From positions 1,240,001-1,304,000 of the forward strand of contig NZ_CP070978.1 in NCBI RefSeq assembly GCF_018417535.1: a DNA stretch of 64,000 nt, written 5' to 3'. Position 1 is the stretch's first letter, and each line of letters starts with the position of its first letter. Below, in pieces: positions 37,200-45,314 of this stretch. The notes under the pieces are model-generated. The model searched no databases. It worked only from the letters and a program-made list of their open reading frames with translations, and had not been told where the DNA came from. Source of the stretch: Burkholderia pyrrocinia. Lineage in GTDB: Bacteria; Pseudomonadota; Gammaproteobacteria; Burkholderiales; Burkholderiaceae. A program made the translations under genes and the position numbers.

Positions 37200-37784
37200 A
37201 TGAACGCGACGCTGCCGCGCTGCTGCGTGATCACGCCGGAGCCGGCGTCCGCGTCGGCGGCCGATTGCGATGCGTTCCTCGAGCGGCTGTCGGCCGTGCT
37301 CGCGCGCGGCGAGACGCTCGTGCAATTGCGCGTGAAATCGTTCGACGCGGCCGCGTTCGCGCGGCTTGCCGCCGCAGCGCTCGCGTGCTGCGATGCAGCC
37401 GGCGCGCACCTGATGCTGAACGGCCCGATCGATGCGGCCGGCGTGATGCGGCTCGACGGCGCCGGCTGGCATCTCGACGGCACGGCGTTGCGCGCCGCCG
37501 CGCAGCGGCCGTTGCCGGCCGGACGATGGGTGTCCGCCGCCTGCCACACCCGAGACGATCTGCTGCTGGCCGCGCGCGCCGGCGCGGATTTCGTCACGCT
37601 GTCACCCGTGTTGCCGACGCTCAGCCATCCCGGTGCGCCAACGCTCGGCTGGACGCAGTTCGACGCGCTGGCCGCGCAGGCCGCGATGCCCGTCTATGCG
37701 CTCGGCGGAATGACGCGCGCGCATCTCGACGATGCGCGCCGTCACGGCGCGTACGGCATCGCGGGCATTCGCGGGTTCTGGTAA
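37200..37784 (+). CDS. Lone ThiE/TenI-like TIM-barrel protein
   Basis: A 194-residue protein resembling the ThiE/TenI barrel: ETLVQLRVKSFD (canonical QLREK, with Glu replaced by Val), ACHTRDDLLLAARAGADFV, TLSPVLPTLSHPGAPTLGW and YALGGMTRAHLDDARRHGAY. In many beta-proteobacteria this sequence is the C-terminal half of a Nudix-TenI fusion; here it stands alone. Whether it makes thiamine phosphate or has another function is open given the changed phosphate loop. The ATG at 37200 begins the first beta strand; an in-frame ATG at 37182 is also possible. Confidence 0.72.
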   Translation: MNATLPRCCVITPEPASASAADCDAFLERLSAVLARGETLVQLRVKSFDAAAFARLAAAALACCDAAGAHLMLNGPIDAAGVMRLDGAGWHLDGTALRAAAQRPLPAGRWVSAACHTRDDLLLAARAGADFVTLSPVLPTLSHPGAPTLGWTQFDALAAQAAMPVYALGGMTRAHLDDARRHGAYGIAGIRGFW

Positions 37785-37866
37785 CCCGGGGCGTTCCGGC
37801 AGTGCAGCCGGGCGCGGAAGCGCCAGGCCGTTCGGACTGTCACGCGCTCACGCGCTCAGGCGTTCT

Positions 37867-39519
37867 TCACGCGTTCAGGTTCGGTCGCGCTCCACGCCAC
37901 GAGCCGTCGTCGATGAGACGCACGTCGTGCGTGAGCGCGTACCGGTTGACATCGCCCGTCAGCCACGCGACGAGCGAATACGACGGCAATTCCCCTTCAT
38001 CGACCCGGTCGCGCGCACGCGCCGGCGTCTCGAACACGACCTGCCCTCTCGGCGCGTCGAACGGCACCGCATCGGGCGACAGGTTCAACGCGATCGTCAG
38101 CGTCTCGTCGTCCGCAAGGCGCCATGACGCGAGCAGCGCGTCGGCATCGCCGTCGCCGTTCGCCTTCAGCGCATGCGCGTCCTGCGGCCGGCAATCGGAC
38201 AAGCGCGGCGCGATCAGCTTCGCGCGCACTGCAAGTGCTGACTGCACGAAATGCGCACGATCGGCGTCGCGCGCGGTTTCGTCGAAGATCAGCGGGATCT
38301 GCGGCGTGAGCAGCGACAGCGCGAGCGCGGCGAGCCCGGCCTCGTTCCCGCGGTCGCCCTGGCCGCAGTCGCGCCACGCGCCATCGGACAACACCAGCGA
38401 CGTCACCGACAGCCCGGTTTCGGCGGCCATGCCGTCGCTGGACGCGGCCGGCTGGAACGCCGCGCCGGCCGCGGTCAGCGCGCGCGCAAGCGTGTGGATC
38501 GACTGGTGCGTGGAAATGCCTTCGTGAGCTGACGTGTCGCGCCCCGTCAGCCGGTGCAGCGCGCGTTCGCCGCAACCGTTCCATTGCGCATCGAAATGGG
38601 TATCGGCGAGATGCGCCGGATGCCGCTCGCTGCCGAGCACGAGATGGATGAGCCGGTCGGCCGGCACGGCCGCGCGCACGCGGTCCGCGATCTCGCGCAG
38701 CCACGACACGCCGATCCGGTCGGCTTCGCGCAGGCGCAGCCCGTCGCAACGGTATTCGTCGATCCAGTACAGCGCGTTGTCGCAGAAGAAATCGCACACC
38801 TCGGGATGATCGAGCGCAAGCGGCGGCGCCTGCAGCGGATCGTCGCGCGTATGGAAGAACGGGGTCGCGAAATGGCGCAGCGCGTCGGTGCCGCTGCCGA
38901 AGCGCGCGTAGTCGAGTTCCAGCAGCACCGCGAAACCGTAGCCGTGCGCGTCGTCGATCAGCGCCTTCAGCGCGTCGGGGCCGCCTTCGGCCGCAAGCGG
39001 CGCGAATGGCAGGCTGTCGTGCGGCGATGCGAGCAGTTCCAGCGCGGTCACGCCGAGGCGCGCGAGTTGCGGCAAGCGGCGACGCACGCCGTCGAAGCCG
39101 CCGACGGCGTGCGGGCGAATTGCGTAAAGCGCCATGTCTTCCCACGCGCGCCCGCGCCAGAACGTGTTGCGCCATGTGAACGCGCGCGGATCGACGACCT
39201 CGCTCGGGCCGTTGAGCCCTTCGGGTTGCGAGCGCGACGCGGGATCGGGAATCGACACGGTATCGTCGAGGCGATAGCGGTACCGCGTGCCTGCGCCGCA
39301 ATCGGCGAAGACTTCGAACCAGTTCGGGCCCGCGGCCATCATCGGGACGAGTGCCGGGCCGAAGCCGGTATCGAGTTCGAGCTGGACCTGCGTGCTGCCC
39401 GGCGCCCACACGCGAAAATGCGTGCGCGGTGTCGCGCACAACGCGCCGCAGGGCTGCGCACCAAACGGCAAACAATGAATGTAGTGCTGCGCGTACGGAT
39501 CGTGCGGACAATCGGACAT
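37867..39519 (-). CDS. TreZ-like glycoside hydrolase family 13 protein lacking catalytic residues
   Basis: A 550-residue protein with the domain order of malto-oligosyltrehalose trehalohydrolase: an N-terminal E-set domain (THFRVWAPGSTQVQLEL, 33-50), a GH13 barrel (about 115-430) and a C-terminal beta domain. Barrel strands are recognisable (LARLGVTALELLA, YWIDEYRCDGLRL). The three catalytic acids are not: the nucleophile Asp position in DGLRLxxA is Arg264, the acid/base Glu position is Gly296 in LVLGSE, and the third Asp is replaced in CGQGDRGNE near 386-393. It should fold but not hydrolyse. GAGGAG is well spaced to the ATG at 39519; the ATG at 39522 is close by. Confidence 0.75.
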   Translation of the reverse strand: MSDCPHDPYAQHYIHCLPFGAQPCGALCATPRTHFRVWAPGSTQVQLELDTGFGPALVPMMAAGPNWFEVFADCGAGTRYRYRLDDTVSIPDPASRSQPEGLNGPSEVVDPRAFTWRNTFWRGRAWEDMALYAIRPHAVGGFDGVRRRLPQLARLGVTALELLASPHDSLPFAPLAAEGGPDALKALIDDAHGYGFAVLLELDYARFGSGTDALRHFATPFFHTRDDPLQAPPLALDHPEVCDFFCDNALYWIDEYRCDGLRLREADRIGVSWLREIADRVRAAVPADRLIHLVLGSERHPAHLADTHFDAQWNGCGERALHRLTGRDTSAHEGISTHQSIHTLARALTAAGAAFQPAASSDGMAAETGLSVTSLVLSDGAWRDCGQGDRGNEAGLAALALSLLTPQIPLIFDETARDADRAHFVQSALAVRAKLIAPRLSDCRPQDAHALKANGDGDADALLASWRLADDETLTIALNLSPDAVPFDAPRGQVVFETPARARDRVDEGELPSYSLVAWLTGDVNRYALTHDVRLIDDGSWRGARPNLNA

Positions 39520-39823
39520 CATGCGCTCCTCGTGCGTGCCGAGCGGCATGGCCGCGCCCGTGGCGCGGCGCATCGAGGCCCGGCATGCGACGGCCAGGCG
39601 GGGGGAGAGAAACGAGTATGCGCCGGATTCGCCACCGCGATGCACCGTGGTTGGACATTTTTAAATACGAATCGACCCCCGGAAAACCGGCAGCCGGACG
39701 CTTGCCGAGTCGGGTAGTCGGCATACCGGAATGACCGCTCGCCTTGTTGCGTCGACCACGCGCGCTTACGCTCTGCGCGATGCTTGCGGACCCGTCGTCC
39801 GCGCCCGACCCGAGGAACCCGCC

Positions 39824-40531
39824 ATGTCGCTTCCCGCCAGCGCCGCGAAATTCGATCCGGCACGTGCACACGAATACGCCGAGCAATCCCGCATCGCGCT
39901 CGCCGGCTACGACGCCTGCCACGAACTGACCGCGTGCATGCTCGCGGCGGCGATCGGTGTGCCCGATGCACGGGTACTCGTCGCGGGCGCGGGCGGCACG
40001 GGGCAGGAAATCTGCGTGTCGGCCGCGCTCGAACCGGGCTGGCGGTTCACGGCCGTCGACCCGTCCGCGCCGATGCTCGCGCTCGCGCGCTCGAACGTCG
40101 AAGCCGCGGGCTTCGGCACGCGCACGACGTTCGTCGAGGACAACGTCGAGGCACTGCCCGACCCACCCGCGTTCGACGGCGCCACGCTGATCGGCGTGCT
40201 GCATCATGTCCCGGGCGACGATGCGAAGGCCGCGCTGCTGCACGCGATCGCGCGGCGCCTGAAGCCCGGCGCGCCGCTCGTGCTCGCCGGCAATCATCGC
40301 CGCTACACGGACCACCCGCGCCTGCTCGACGCATGGCAGCAACGCTGGCGGATGAAGGGCGCCACGCCCGATGCCGTGCACGCGCAACTCGCGAAGATCC
40401 TGCAGGGCGCCGATCCGCCCGCGTCCGAGGAGGCCGTGTTCGACCTGCTGCGCGATGCGGGCTTCGACGCGCCGCTGCGCTTTTTCGCGAGCCTGTTCTG
40501 GGGCGCGTGGATCGCGATGCGGCGCGCATAA
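39824..40531 (+). CDS. Class I SAM-dependent methyltransferase
   Basis: A 235-residue protein with the SAM-binding motif I VLVAGAGGTGQE near 52-63, the acid at the end of strand 2 (FTAVDPSAPML) and motif IV in ATLIGVLHHVP. The substrate is unknown. The start MSLPASAAK at 39824 is chosen because the leading frame to 39731 has no homologous content and overlaps a promoter region. It is divergent from the TreZ-like gene and is followed directly by the MITE-like element. Confidence 0.83.
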   Translation: MSLPASAAKFDPARAHEYAEQSRIALAGYDACHELTACMLAAAIGVPDARVLVAGAGGTGQEICVSAALEPGWRFTAVDPSAPMLALARSNVEAAGFGTRTTFVEDNVEALPDPPAFDGATLIGVLHHVPGDDAKAALLHAIARRLKPGAPLVLAGNHRRYTDHPRLLDAWQQRWRMKGATPDAVHAQLAKILQGADPPASEEAVFDLLRDAGFDAPLRFFASLFWGAWIAMRRA

Positions 40532-40588
40532 CGGCTCGAAGCGGCTCGAAATGGCTGGCGATGCGATTCGCGTACACGCCGCATGCGC

Positions 40589-40902
40589 TAGGGTCTGTTT
40601 ACATATGGAACGCGCATGCGTTGCCACGAGAACGGCCGCTCGCGAGGCGCGCGACACCGCGAATACTGACGTATCGCCAAGGAGTGCAACGCGGCGAGCG
40701 GCCGTTCTCGTGGCAACCCCAAATTAAAAAATTCATGTCACGGGAATGTCCGAAATCGCCCGTATGGCGGCGTCGCTCGTCGCTTGTCCCCCAAGGGGAC
40801 TTCCTGCGGGGCGTTTGGCAAGGCCAAACGGCGCTCCTCACTTCTTGCCCTACGAGCGATTTCGGGCATTCGCATGTGCGTTCCATATGTAAACAGACCC
40901 TA
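40589..40902. mobile_element. 310-bp MITE-like palindromic element with TA target duplication
   Basis: Terminal inverted repeats of 30 bp (one mismatch) begin GGGTCTGTTTACATATGGAA at 40591 and end at 40900. TA lies outside each end (40589-40590, 40901-40902), as expected of an insertion into TA. The inside is not coding and consists of two long inverted repeats: 24 of 24 bp (40620-40643 with 40694-40717) and 19 of 21 bp (40744-40764 with 40851-40871), joined by an A-rich linker (40718-40743). Two smaller hairpins lie inside the second. The ends and TA target suggest an IS5-family (IS427-type) transposase acts on it. No transposase is in the window. Confidence 0.85.
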
Positions 40903-40937
40903 GGTATGATGTCGTTCCGCCCCCTTCCGGCCTCGAC

Positions 40938-41606
40938 ATGCTCACCGTCCATCACCTGAACAACTCGCGCTCGCAGCGCGTGCTCTGGCTGCTCGAAGAA
41001 CTGGATGTGCCGTACGAGATCGTGCGCTACGAGCGCGATCCGAAAACGATGCTCGCGCCGTCCGCGCTGCGCGCGATCCATCCGCTCGGCAAGTCGCCCA
41101 TCGTCACCGACGACGGCCGCACGTTCGCCGAATCGGGGGCGATCATCGAGTACCTGGTCGAACGCTACGGCAACGGGCGCCTCGCGCCGCCGCCCGGCAC
41201 GCCCGAGCGGCACGACTACACCTACTGGCTCCACTACGCGGAAGGGTCCGCGATGCCGCCGCTGCTGCTCAAGCTCGTCGCGCTGCGGATCGCGCATGCG
41301 CCCATGCCGTTCTTCGCACGGTCGATCGCGCGCAAGATCGCCGACACGCTGCAGTCCGGCTTCGTCGATCAGCAGATCGCGCTGCATCTCGGCCATATCG
41401 ACGGTGCGCTGAATCGCACGGGCTGGTTCGTCGGCGACGGCTTCAGCGCGGCCGACATCCAGATGAGCTTTCCGCTCGAAGCCGCGACCGCGCGCGGGAG
41501 CGGCGGCCAGTATCCGGCAATCGCGCGCTTTCTCGACACGATCCACGCGCGGCCGGCGTACCGGCGGGCGCTGGAACGCGGCGGCCCGTACGACCTGCTC
41601 AAGTAA
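40938..41606 (+). CDS. Glutathione S-transferase family protein
   Basis: A 222-residue GST. The N-terminal thioredoxin-like domain (1-80) has HHLNNSRSQRVLWLLEEL, with Ser11/Ser13 near the glutathione site, and GKSPIVTDDGRTFAESGAII, the usual cis-Pro and Glu-Ser pair. The helical domain follows (90-215, GDGFSAADIQMSFPLE). It conjugates or reduces with glutathione; the substrate is unknown. Its start lies 36 bp after the right end of the MITE-like element, so the element may supply or disturb its upstream region. Confidence 0.9.
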   Translation: MLTVHHLNNSRSQRVLWLLEELDVPYEIVRYERDPKTMLAPSALRAIHPLGKSPIVTDDGRTFAESGAIIEYLVERYGNGRLAPPPGTPERHDYTYWLHYAEGSAMPPLLLKLVALRIAHAPMPFFARSIARKIADTLQSGFVDQQIALHLGHIDGALNRTGWFVGDGFSAADIQMSFPLEAATARGSGGQYPAIARFLDTIHARPAYRRALERGGPYDLLK

Positions 41607-41612
41607 CCCGCG

Positions 41613-42266
41613 TCAACTCAGCAACCCCGCCGCGACGTTGATCGACAGCCCGAGCACGGCCATGTTGAAGTAGAACGACAGGATCGACTGCGCGAGCACC
41701 GAGCGCCGCGCGGAGCGGTTCGCCAGCGAGACATCGGCGGTCTGCGACGCGACCGCGAGCGTGAACGCGAAATACAGGAAATCCCAGTAATCCGGTTCGG
41801 GGTGCTGGTCCGGGAAGCGAAGCGCGCGGTCGCTGCTCGGCGAGCCGTAATAGAGCCGCGCGTAGTGCAGCGTGAAGATCGTCGGGATCAGGAACCACGC
41901 GCCGAACAGCGTCGCGCCCGTCACCGCGTAATGGCCGAGCCCCGCGCGAAACCCGACGCCCTTCGCCGTCGCCAGCTCGATCGCGATCGCGGCCACGCTC
42001 GCGACCGTCGCGAGGCAGACGACCGTCAGCACGGTCGTCGCATTCTCGTCCTCGCGGATCGCGATTTCGCGCACCTTGTGATGGTGCGCGGTGACCATGC
42101 GCACCCACATCAGCGCGAGATACAGCCAGATCGCGCAATCCCAGCCGATCAGCGCACGCACGGTCGGACGCAGCGGAAACGGCAGCAGCACCGCGCACAG
42201 CAAGCCCGCGACGAACGCCGCGACCATGCGCGGCCGGTTGCGTAATACCTGCGGATAAAACGTCAT
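41613..42266 (-). CDS. DUF1345 membrane protein
   Basis: A 217-residue membrane protein with five to six hydrophobic segments. It starts [21 protein letters not shown] and includes the DUF1345 patterns [32 protein letters not shown] and [22 protein letters not shown]. The function of the family is unknown. It is convergent with the GST gene, with only six bases between the stop codons, and divergent from the phosphoesterase. Confidence 0.88.
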   Translation of the reverse strand: MTFYPQVLRNRPRMVAAFVAGLLCAVLLPFPLRPTVRALIGWDCAIWLYLALMWVRMVTAHHHKVREIAIREDENATTVLTVVCLATVASVAAIAIELATAKGVGFRAGLGHYAVTGATLFGAWFLIPTIFTLHYARLYYGSPSSDRALRFPDQHPEPDYWDFLYFAFTLAVASQTADVSLANRSARRSVLAQSILSFYFNMAVLGLSINVAAGLLS

Positions 42267-42404
42267 CGTGAAATTCCGAAAGCGGATGGAAAGGGTCCGA
42301 GCGGCGCGGGAAACGGCCCGCTGCGCCGCGCCGGCGGGTACCGCCCCCGATTATCGCCATTCCATCGTGACGTGGCGATGGGCACGAGCGCCTAAGATAT
42401 TGGG

Positions 42405-43136
42405 ATGACTGCCACCGCCCCCCTCTGCCGCCACCCCGCGAACACGGCCGGCCGCGACTTCGTCGTCGGCGACCTGCACGGCTGCGTGGACGTGCTGCGT
42501 GCGCTGCTGCACGACATCCGCTTCGATCCAGCCCGCGACCGCCTGTTCTCGGTCGGCGATCTCGTCGACCGCGGCCCCGCCTCCGAAACCACGCTCGACC
42601 TGCTCGACCGCCCGTGGTGCCACGTCGTGCGCGGCAATCACGAGGAAGTGCTGAGCCTCGTGTCGCGCGGCAAGCTGTCGCCCGACGCGTGGCGCGGGAT
42701 CGGCGGCGACTGGGGCGCCGACCTGCCGCCGGAACGGCTGCACGCGCATGCGGCACGCGTCGACGCGCTGCCGCTGGTGCGCGTGATCGGCGACGGCCCC
42801 GGGCGCTTCAACGTGCTGCATGCGGAGTTCTTCGGCTCGGACGCCGACCTCGACACGGGCAGCTATTCGCACGACGTGCGCGAGCGGCTGATCTGGGGCC
42901 GCGATCTGGTCCAGGGGCTCGCCGATCCGGCGCGACAGGCCGGGCTGTCGCTGACCTGCACCGGACACACGCCCGTGCGCGCACCGCAGCGGATCGGCGC
43001 GCAGTGGTTCATCGACACCGGCGCGTTCGCGCCGTCCGGGCGGCTCACGCTCGCCGAGCCGCGCACCGGCAGTACCTGGTCGATGACGCAGGCCGAGGCG
43101 CGCGAACGCCACGCGGGCGACTGGCCGTTGCCCTGA
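42405..43136 (+). CDS. Calcineurin-like metallophosphoesterase (bacterial PP1-type)
   Basis: A 243-residue two-metal phosphatase with all the metal motifs in order: GDLHG (22-26), GDLVDRG (51-57), RGNHE (76-80) and GHTPVRAP later. This set is that of the PrpA/PrpB-like and lambda-type serine/threonine phosphatases. It may dephosphorylate phosphoproteins or diadenosine compounds. It is convergent with the RES toxin gene. Confidence 0.88.
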   Translation: MTATAPLCRHPANTAGRDFVVGDLHGCVDVLRALLHDIRFDPARDRLFSVGDLVDRGPASETTLDLLDRPWCHVVRGNHEEVLSLVSRGKLSPDAWRGIGGDWGADLPPERLHAHAARVDALPLVRVIGDGPGRFNVLHAEFFGSDADLDTGSYSHDVRERLIWGRDLVQGLADPARQAGLSLTCTGHTPVRAPQRIGAQWFIDTGAFAPSGRLTLAEPRTGSTWSMTQAEARERHAGDWPLP

Positions 43137-43178
43137 TACCCTCGCGCCCTCGCACCGGCGGCGGCCCGCGCGCGAACG

Positions 43179-43874
43179 CTAGCCGACCTGGTTCAGTTCG
43201 AACACCGCGTCGACAGCCGAGCCGTTCCAGTTGTATTCGAGGTAGGCCGCGTGATGGCAGTCGCGCAGCAGCGCGGTGCGGAACGCCGCCAGACATTCGC
43301 CGCGCGGGTCGCGCACCGACGGATAGACGATCCCCGCACCGCCCGCGTTGCGCACCGCGCGGCCGAGCGCCTGACCCGCGCTGTAATCGAGCGGATGCAG
43401 CAACGCCGGATCGCGCCGCGGCCACGTGCGCACGTCGACCACGTCACCCTGCGCGAACACCGTGTAGAGCCGCATCTGCTGGCGCATCGGCGGCTCCTTC
43501 GTCGCGGCCAGGAACAGCGCGCCGTGATAGCGCGTTTCGGCGATCGCCGTGTCGCGCGAGCGGGCGCAATAGAACACGCCGTAGCTGCCGTCGGAAAAGC
43601 GGCTGCCCTGCGGATTCAGGTGCGTGAACGCGGCCATGATCGGCCCCCAGCCCAGCCCGTAGCGGCGCTCGGCGGGCGGCACGAGGTCGAGCGTGCCGAC
43701 TTCGTTGCGGATGCGGTCGTTGGTCAGCGATTCGAGCGCGTATAGCGCATCGAAATCGTCCGCCGACGCGACGCGGTCGAACAGGTTGATTGCCGGAAAA
43801 CGGGTGGGGATCACGCGATAGGCAGGTGCCCAGTCGACGGCGGTCGTGGGCCATTGTTTTGCTTCGATCGGCAT
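43179..43874 (-). CDS. RES-domain toxin of a type II toxin-antitoxin pair
   Basis: A 231-residue RES protein. The residues that name the domain are visible: Arg near the start (YRVIPTRF, 19-26), Glu113 (AIAETRYHGALF) and Ser186 (GIVYPSVRDPRG). Known RES toxins (MbcT, Pseudomonas Xre-RES) destroy NAD+ by phosphorolysis or hydrolysis. It is encoded two bases after its antitoxin, the normal order. The longer frame to 44129 lies inside the antitoxin and is rejected. Length is usual for the family, so it looks intact. Confidence 0.9.
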   Translation of the reverse strand: MPIEAKQWPTTAVDWAPAYRVIPTRFPAINLFDRVASADDFDALYALESLTNDRIRNEVGTLDLVPPAERRYGLGWGPIMAAFTHLNPQGSRFSDGSYGVFYCARSRDTAIAETRYHGALFLAATKEPPMRQQMRLYTVFAQGDVVDVRTWPRRDPALLHPLDYSAGQALGRAVRNAGGAGIVYPSVRDPRGECLAAFRTALLRDCHHAAYLEYNWNGSAVDAVFELNQVG

Positions 43875-43876
43875 CG

Positions 43877-44296
43877 TCACGCCCAGCCACCTCGCATCGC
43901 GTCGAGATATTGCCGGACGGCGACCAGATCGCCGACATTGCCGGCCAGCATCCGGTCGAGTGCGCGCTTGCCGCCGAACGGCGCCGCGTCGTTGGGCCGC
44001 TTGACCCATGCGTCGGCCGCGGCCGGCTGCGGCAGCAGGATCTGCAGCGCCTTGTAGATGCCGAGCAGCAGCGATAGCCGCTCGAGCGTATCGCGCGGCA
44101 GCCGCGCCGATTCCGGCGCGGCCTTCCACTTGAAGAACGTCGAACGGCCGGGCGACCCGAGCAGCACGATCTGCTCGTCGATCGTCAGCGCCCAGTCGCG
44201 CGCGATGTTGAAAAACGCACGCAGGCCGGCCGCCGACATTTGCGCGACCGAAGCCTGCGGCGGGGCGGAATGCGAATCGTAGGCGGGCTGTGACAT
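43877..44296 (-). CDS. Xre/MbcA/ParS-type antitoxin (DUF2384)
   Basis: A 139-residue protein with an HTH-like N-terminal part (FFNIARDWALTIDEQIVLLG, then SPGRSTFFKWKA) and the C-terminal DUF2384 toxin-binding domain (SLLLGIYKALQILLP, DAWVKRPNDAAPFGGKRALDRMLAG). It pairs with the RES toxin. The ATG at 44296 (MSQPAYDSHSA) is chosen; frame extension to 44392 would cover the operator. It precedes the toxin by two bases, so both are translated from one message. Confidence 0.88.
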   Translation of the reverse strand: MSQPAYDSHSAPPQASVAQMSAAGLRAFFNIARDWALTIDEQIVLLGSPGRSTFFKWKAAPESARLPRDTLERLSLLLGIYKALQILLPQPAAADAWVKRPNDAAPFGGKRALDRMLAGNVGDLVAVRQYLDAMRGGWA

Positions 44297-44300
44297 GATC

Positions 44301-44335
44301 GTTAGTCTCGAAATGAATCTACTAACAAGATTAGT
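44301..44335 (-). promoter_or_regulatory. Operator-like repeats upstream of the antitoxin
   Basis: GTTAGT (44301-44306) and ACTAAC (44321-44326) are perfect complements, with a third half-site ATTAGT at 44330-44335 (inverted to ACTAAC). They lie 5-40 bp before the antitoxin start, where autoregulatory Xre antitoxins bind. Confidence 0.6.
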
Positions 44336-44405
44336 CCATTTTCGCATTTTTGCAAGGGTCGACACCCGACGATCGGCCAGCTCTTCCGACAAAACGATAT
44401 TTTTT

Positions 44406-44418
44406 GTCCATTCTGGAC
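44406..44418 (+). promoter_or_regulatory. Small palindrome upstream of the solute-binding protein gene
   Basis: GTCCA-TTC-TGGAC, a perfect 5-bp inverted repeat in an A/T-rich stretch (TTTTTG before, CTAATTTTATTTT after) about 115 bp before the gene. It could be a regulator site; no family can be assigned. Confidence 0.3.
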
Positions 44419-44531
44419 TCTAATTTTATTTTCTGCGTTAATGGCCATGCGGACACCGCGCGCAGACGCGGTTCGTGTCCGTGGAACCGTGTCGCACAGA
44501 AACCGGAAGCACCCCGCCAAGGAAACGCACC

Positions 44532-45314
44532 ATGAAGAGACTGATTGCCGCTGTTTCGATCGCCCTGCTCGCGGTATCCGCAGGCCCCGCCGTCGCGAAG
44601 GACTGGACCACGATCCGCTTCGGCACCGATGCCAGCTACGCGCCGTTCGAGTCGAAGGCGCCCGACGGCAAGCTCGTCGGCTTCGACATCGACCTCGGCA
44701 ACGAGATCTGCACGCGCCTGAAGGCGAAGTGCGTGTGGCTCGAGAACGATTTCGACGGGATGATTCCGGCGCTGAAGGCGAAGAAGTTCGACGCGGTGCT
44801 GTCGTCGATGTCGATCACGCCGCAGCGCGCGGAGCAGATCGGCTTCACGACGAAGATCTACAACCAGCCGACGCGGCTCGTCGTGAAGAAGGGCTCGCCG
44901 CTGCTGCCGACGGCCGAATCGCTGAAGGGCAAGTCGATCGGCGTCGAGCAGGGCACGACGCAGGAAACGTATGCGAAGGCGTACTGGGGCAAGCAAGGCG
45001 CGAACGTCGTGTCGTACCAGAACCAGGACGGCGTGTATGCGGACCTGACCTCGGGCCGCCTCGACGCGGCGCTCCAGGATGAAGTGCAGGCCGCGATCGG
45101 GTTCCTGAAATCGCCGCGCGGCGCGAACTACCAGTTCGTCGGGCCGGAGCTCGTCGACGAGAAGGTGCTCGGCATCGGCGCCGGCATCGGGCTGCGCAAG
45201 GAGGACACCGACCTGAAGGCAAAGATCGACCGCGCGATCGTCGACATGGTCAAGGACGGCACCTACAAGCGGCTCGCGTCGAAGTACTTCGACTTCGACA
45301 TTTACGGCGGCTGA
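44532..45314 (+). CDS. Amino-acid ABC transporter substrate-binding protein (HisJ/ArgT type)
   Basis: A 260-residue protein with a Sec signal peptide (MKRLIAAVSIALLAVSAGPA, cleavage near 22). The mature domain has the polar amino-acid binding pattern: FGTDASYAPFESK, GKLVGFDIDLGNEICTRL, LSSMSITPQRAEQIGFT and VYADLTSGRLDAALQDEV. The closest family members bind lysine, arginine, ornithine or histidine. No permease or ATPase genes are adjacent, so it must work with a transporter encoded elsewhere. The ATG at 44532 starts the signal peptide. Confidence 0.88.
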   Translation: MKRLIAAVSIALLAVSAGPAVAKDWTTIRFGTDASYAPFESKAPDGKLVGFDIDLGNEICTRLKAKCVWLENDFDGMIPALKAKKFDAVLSSMSITPQRAEQIGFTTKIYNQPTRLVVKKGSPLLPTAESLKGKSIGVEQGTTQETYAKAYWGKQGANVVSYQNQDGVYADLTSGRLDAALQDEVQAAIGFLKSPRGANYQFVGPELVDEKVLGIGAGIGLRKEDTDLKAKIDRAIVDMVKDGTYKRLASKYFDFDIYGG

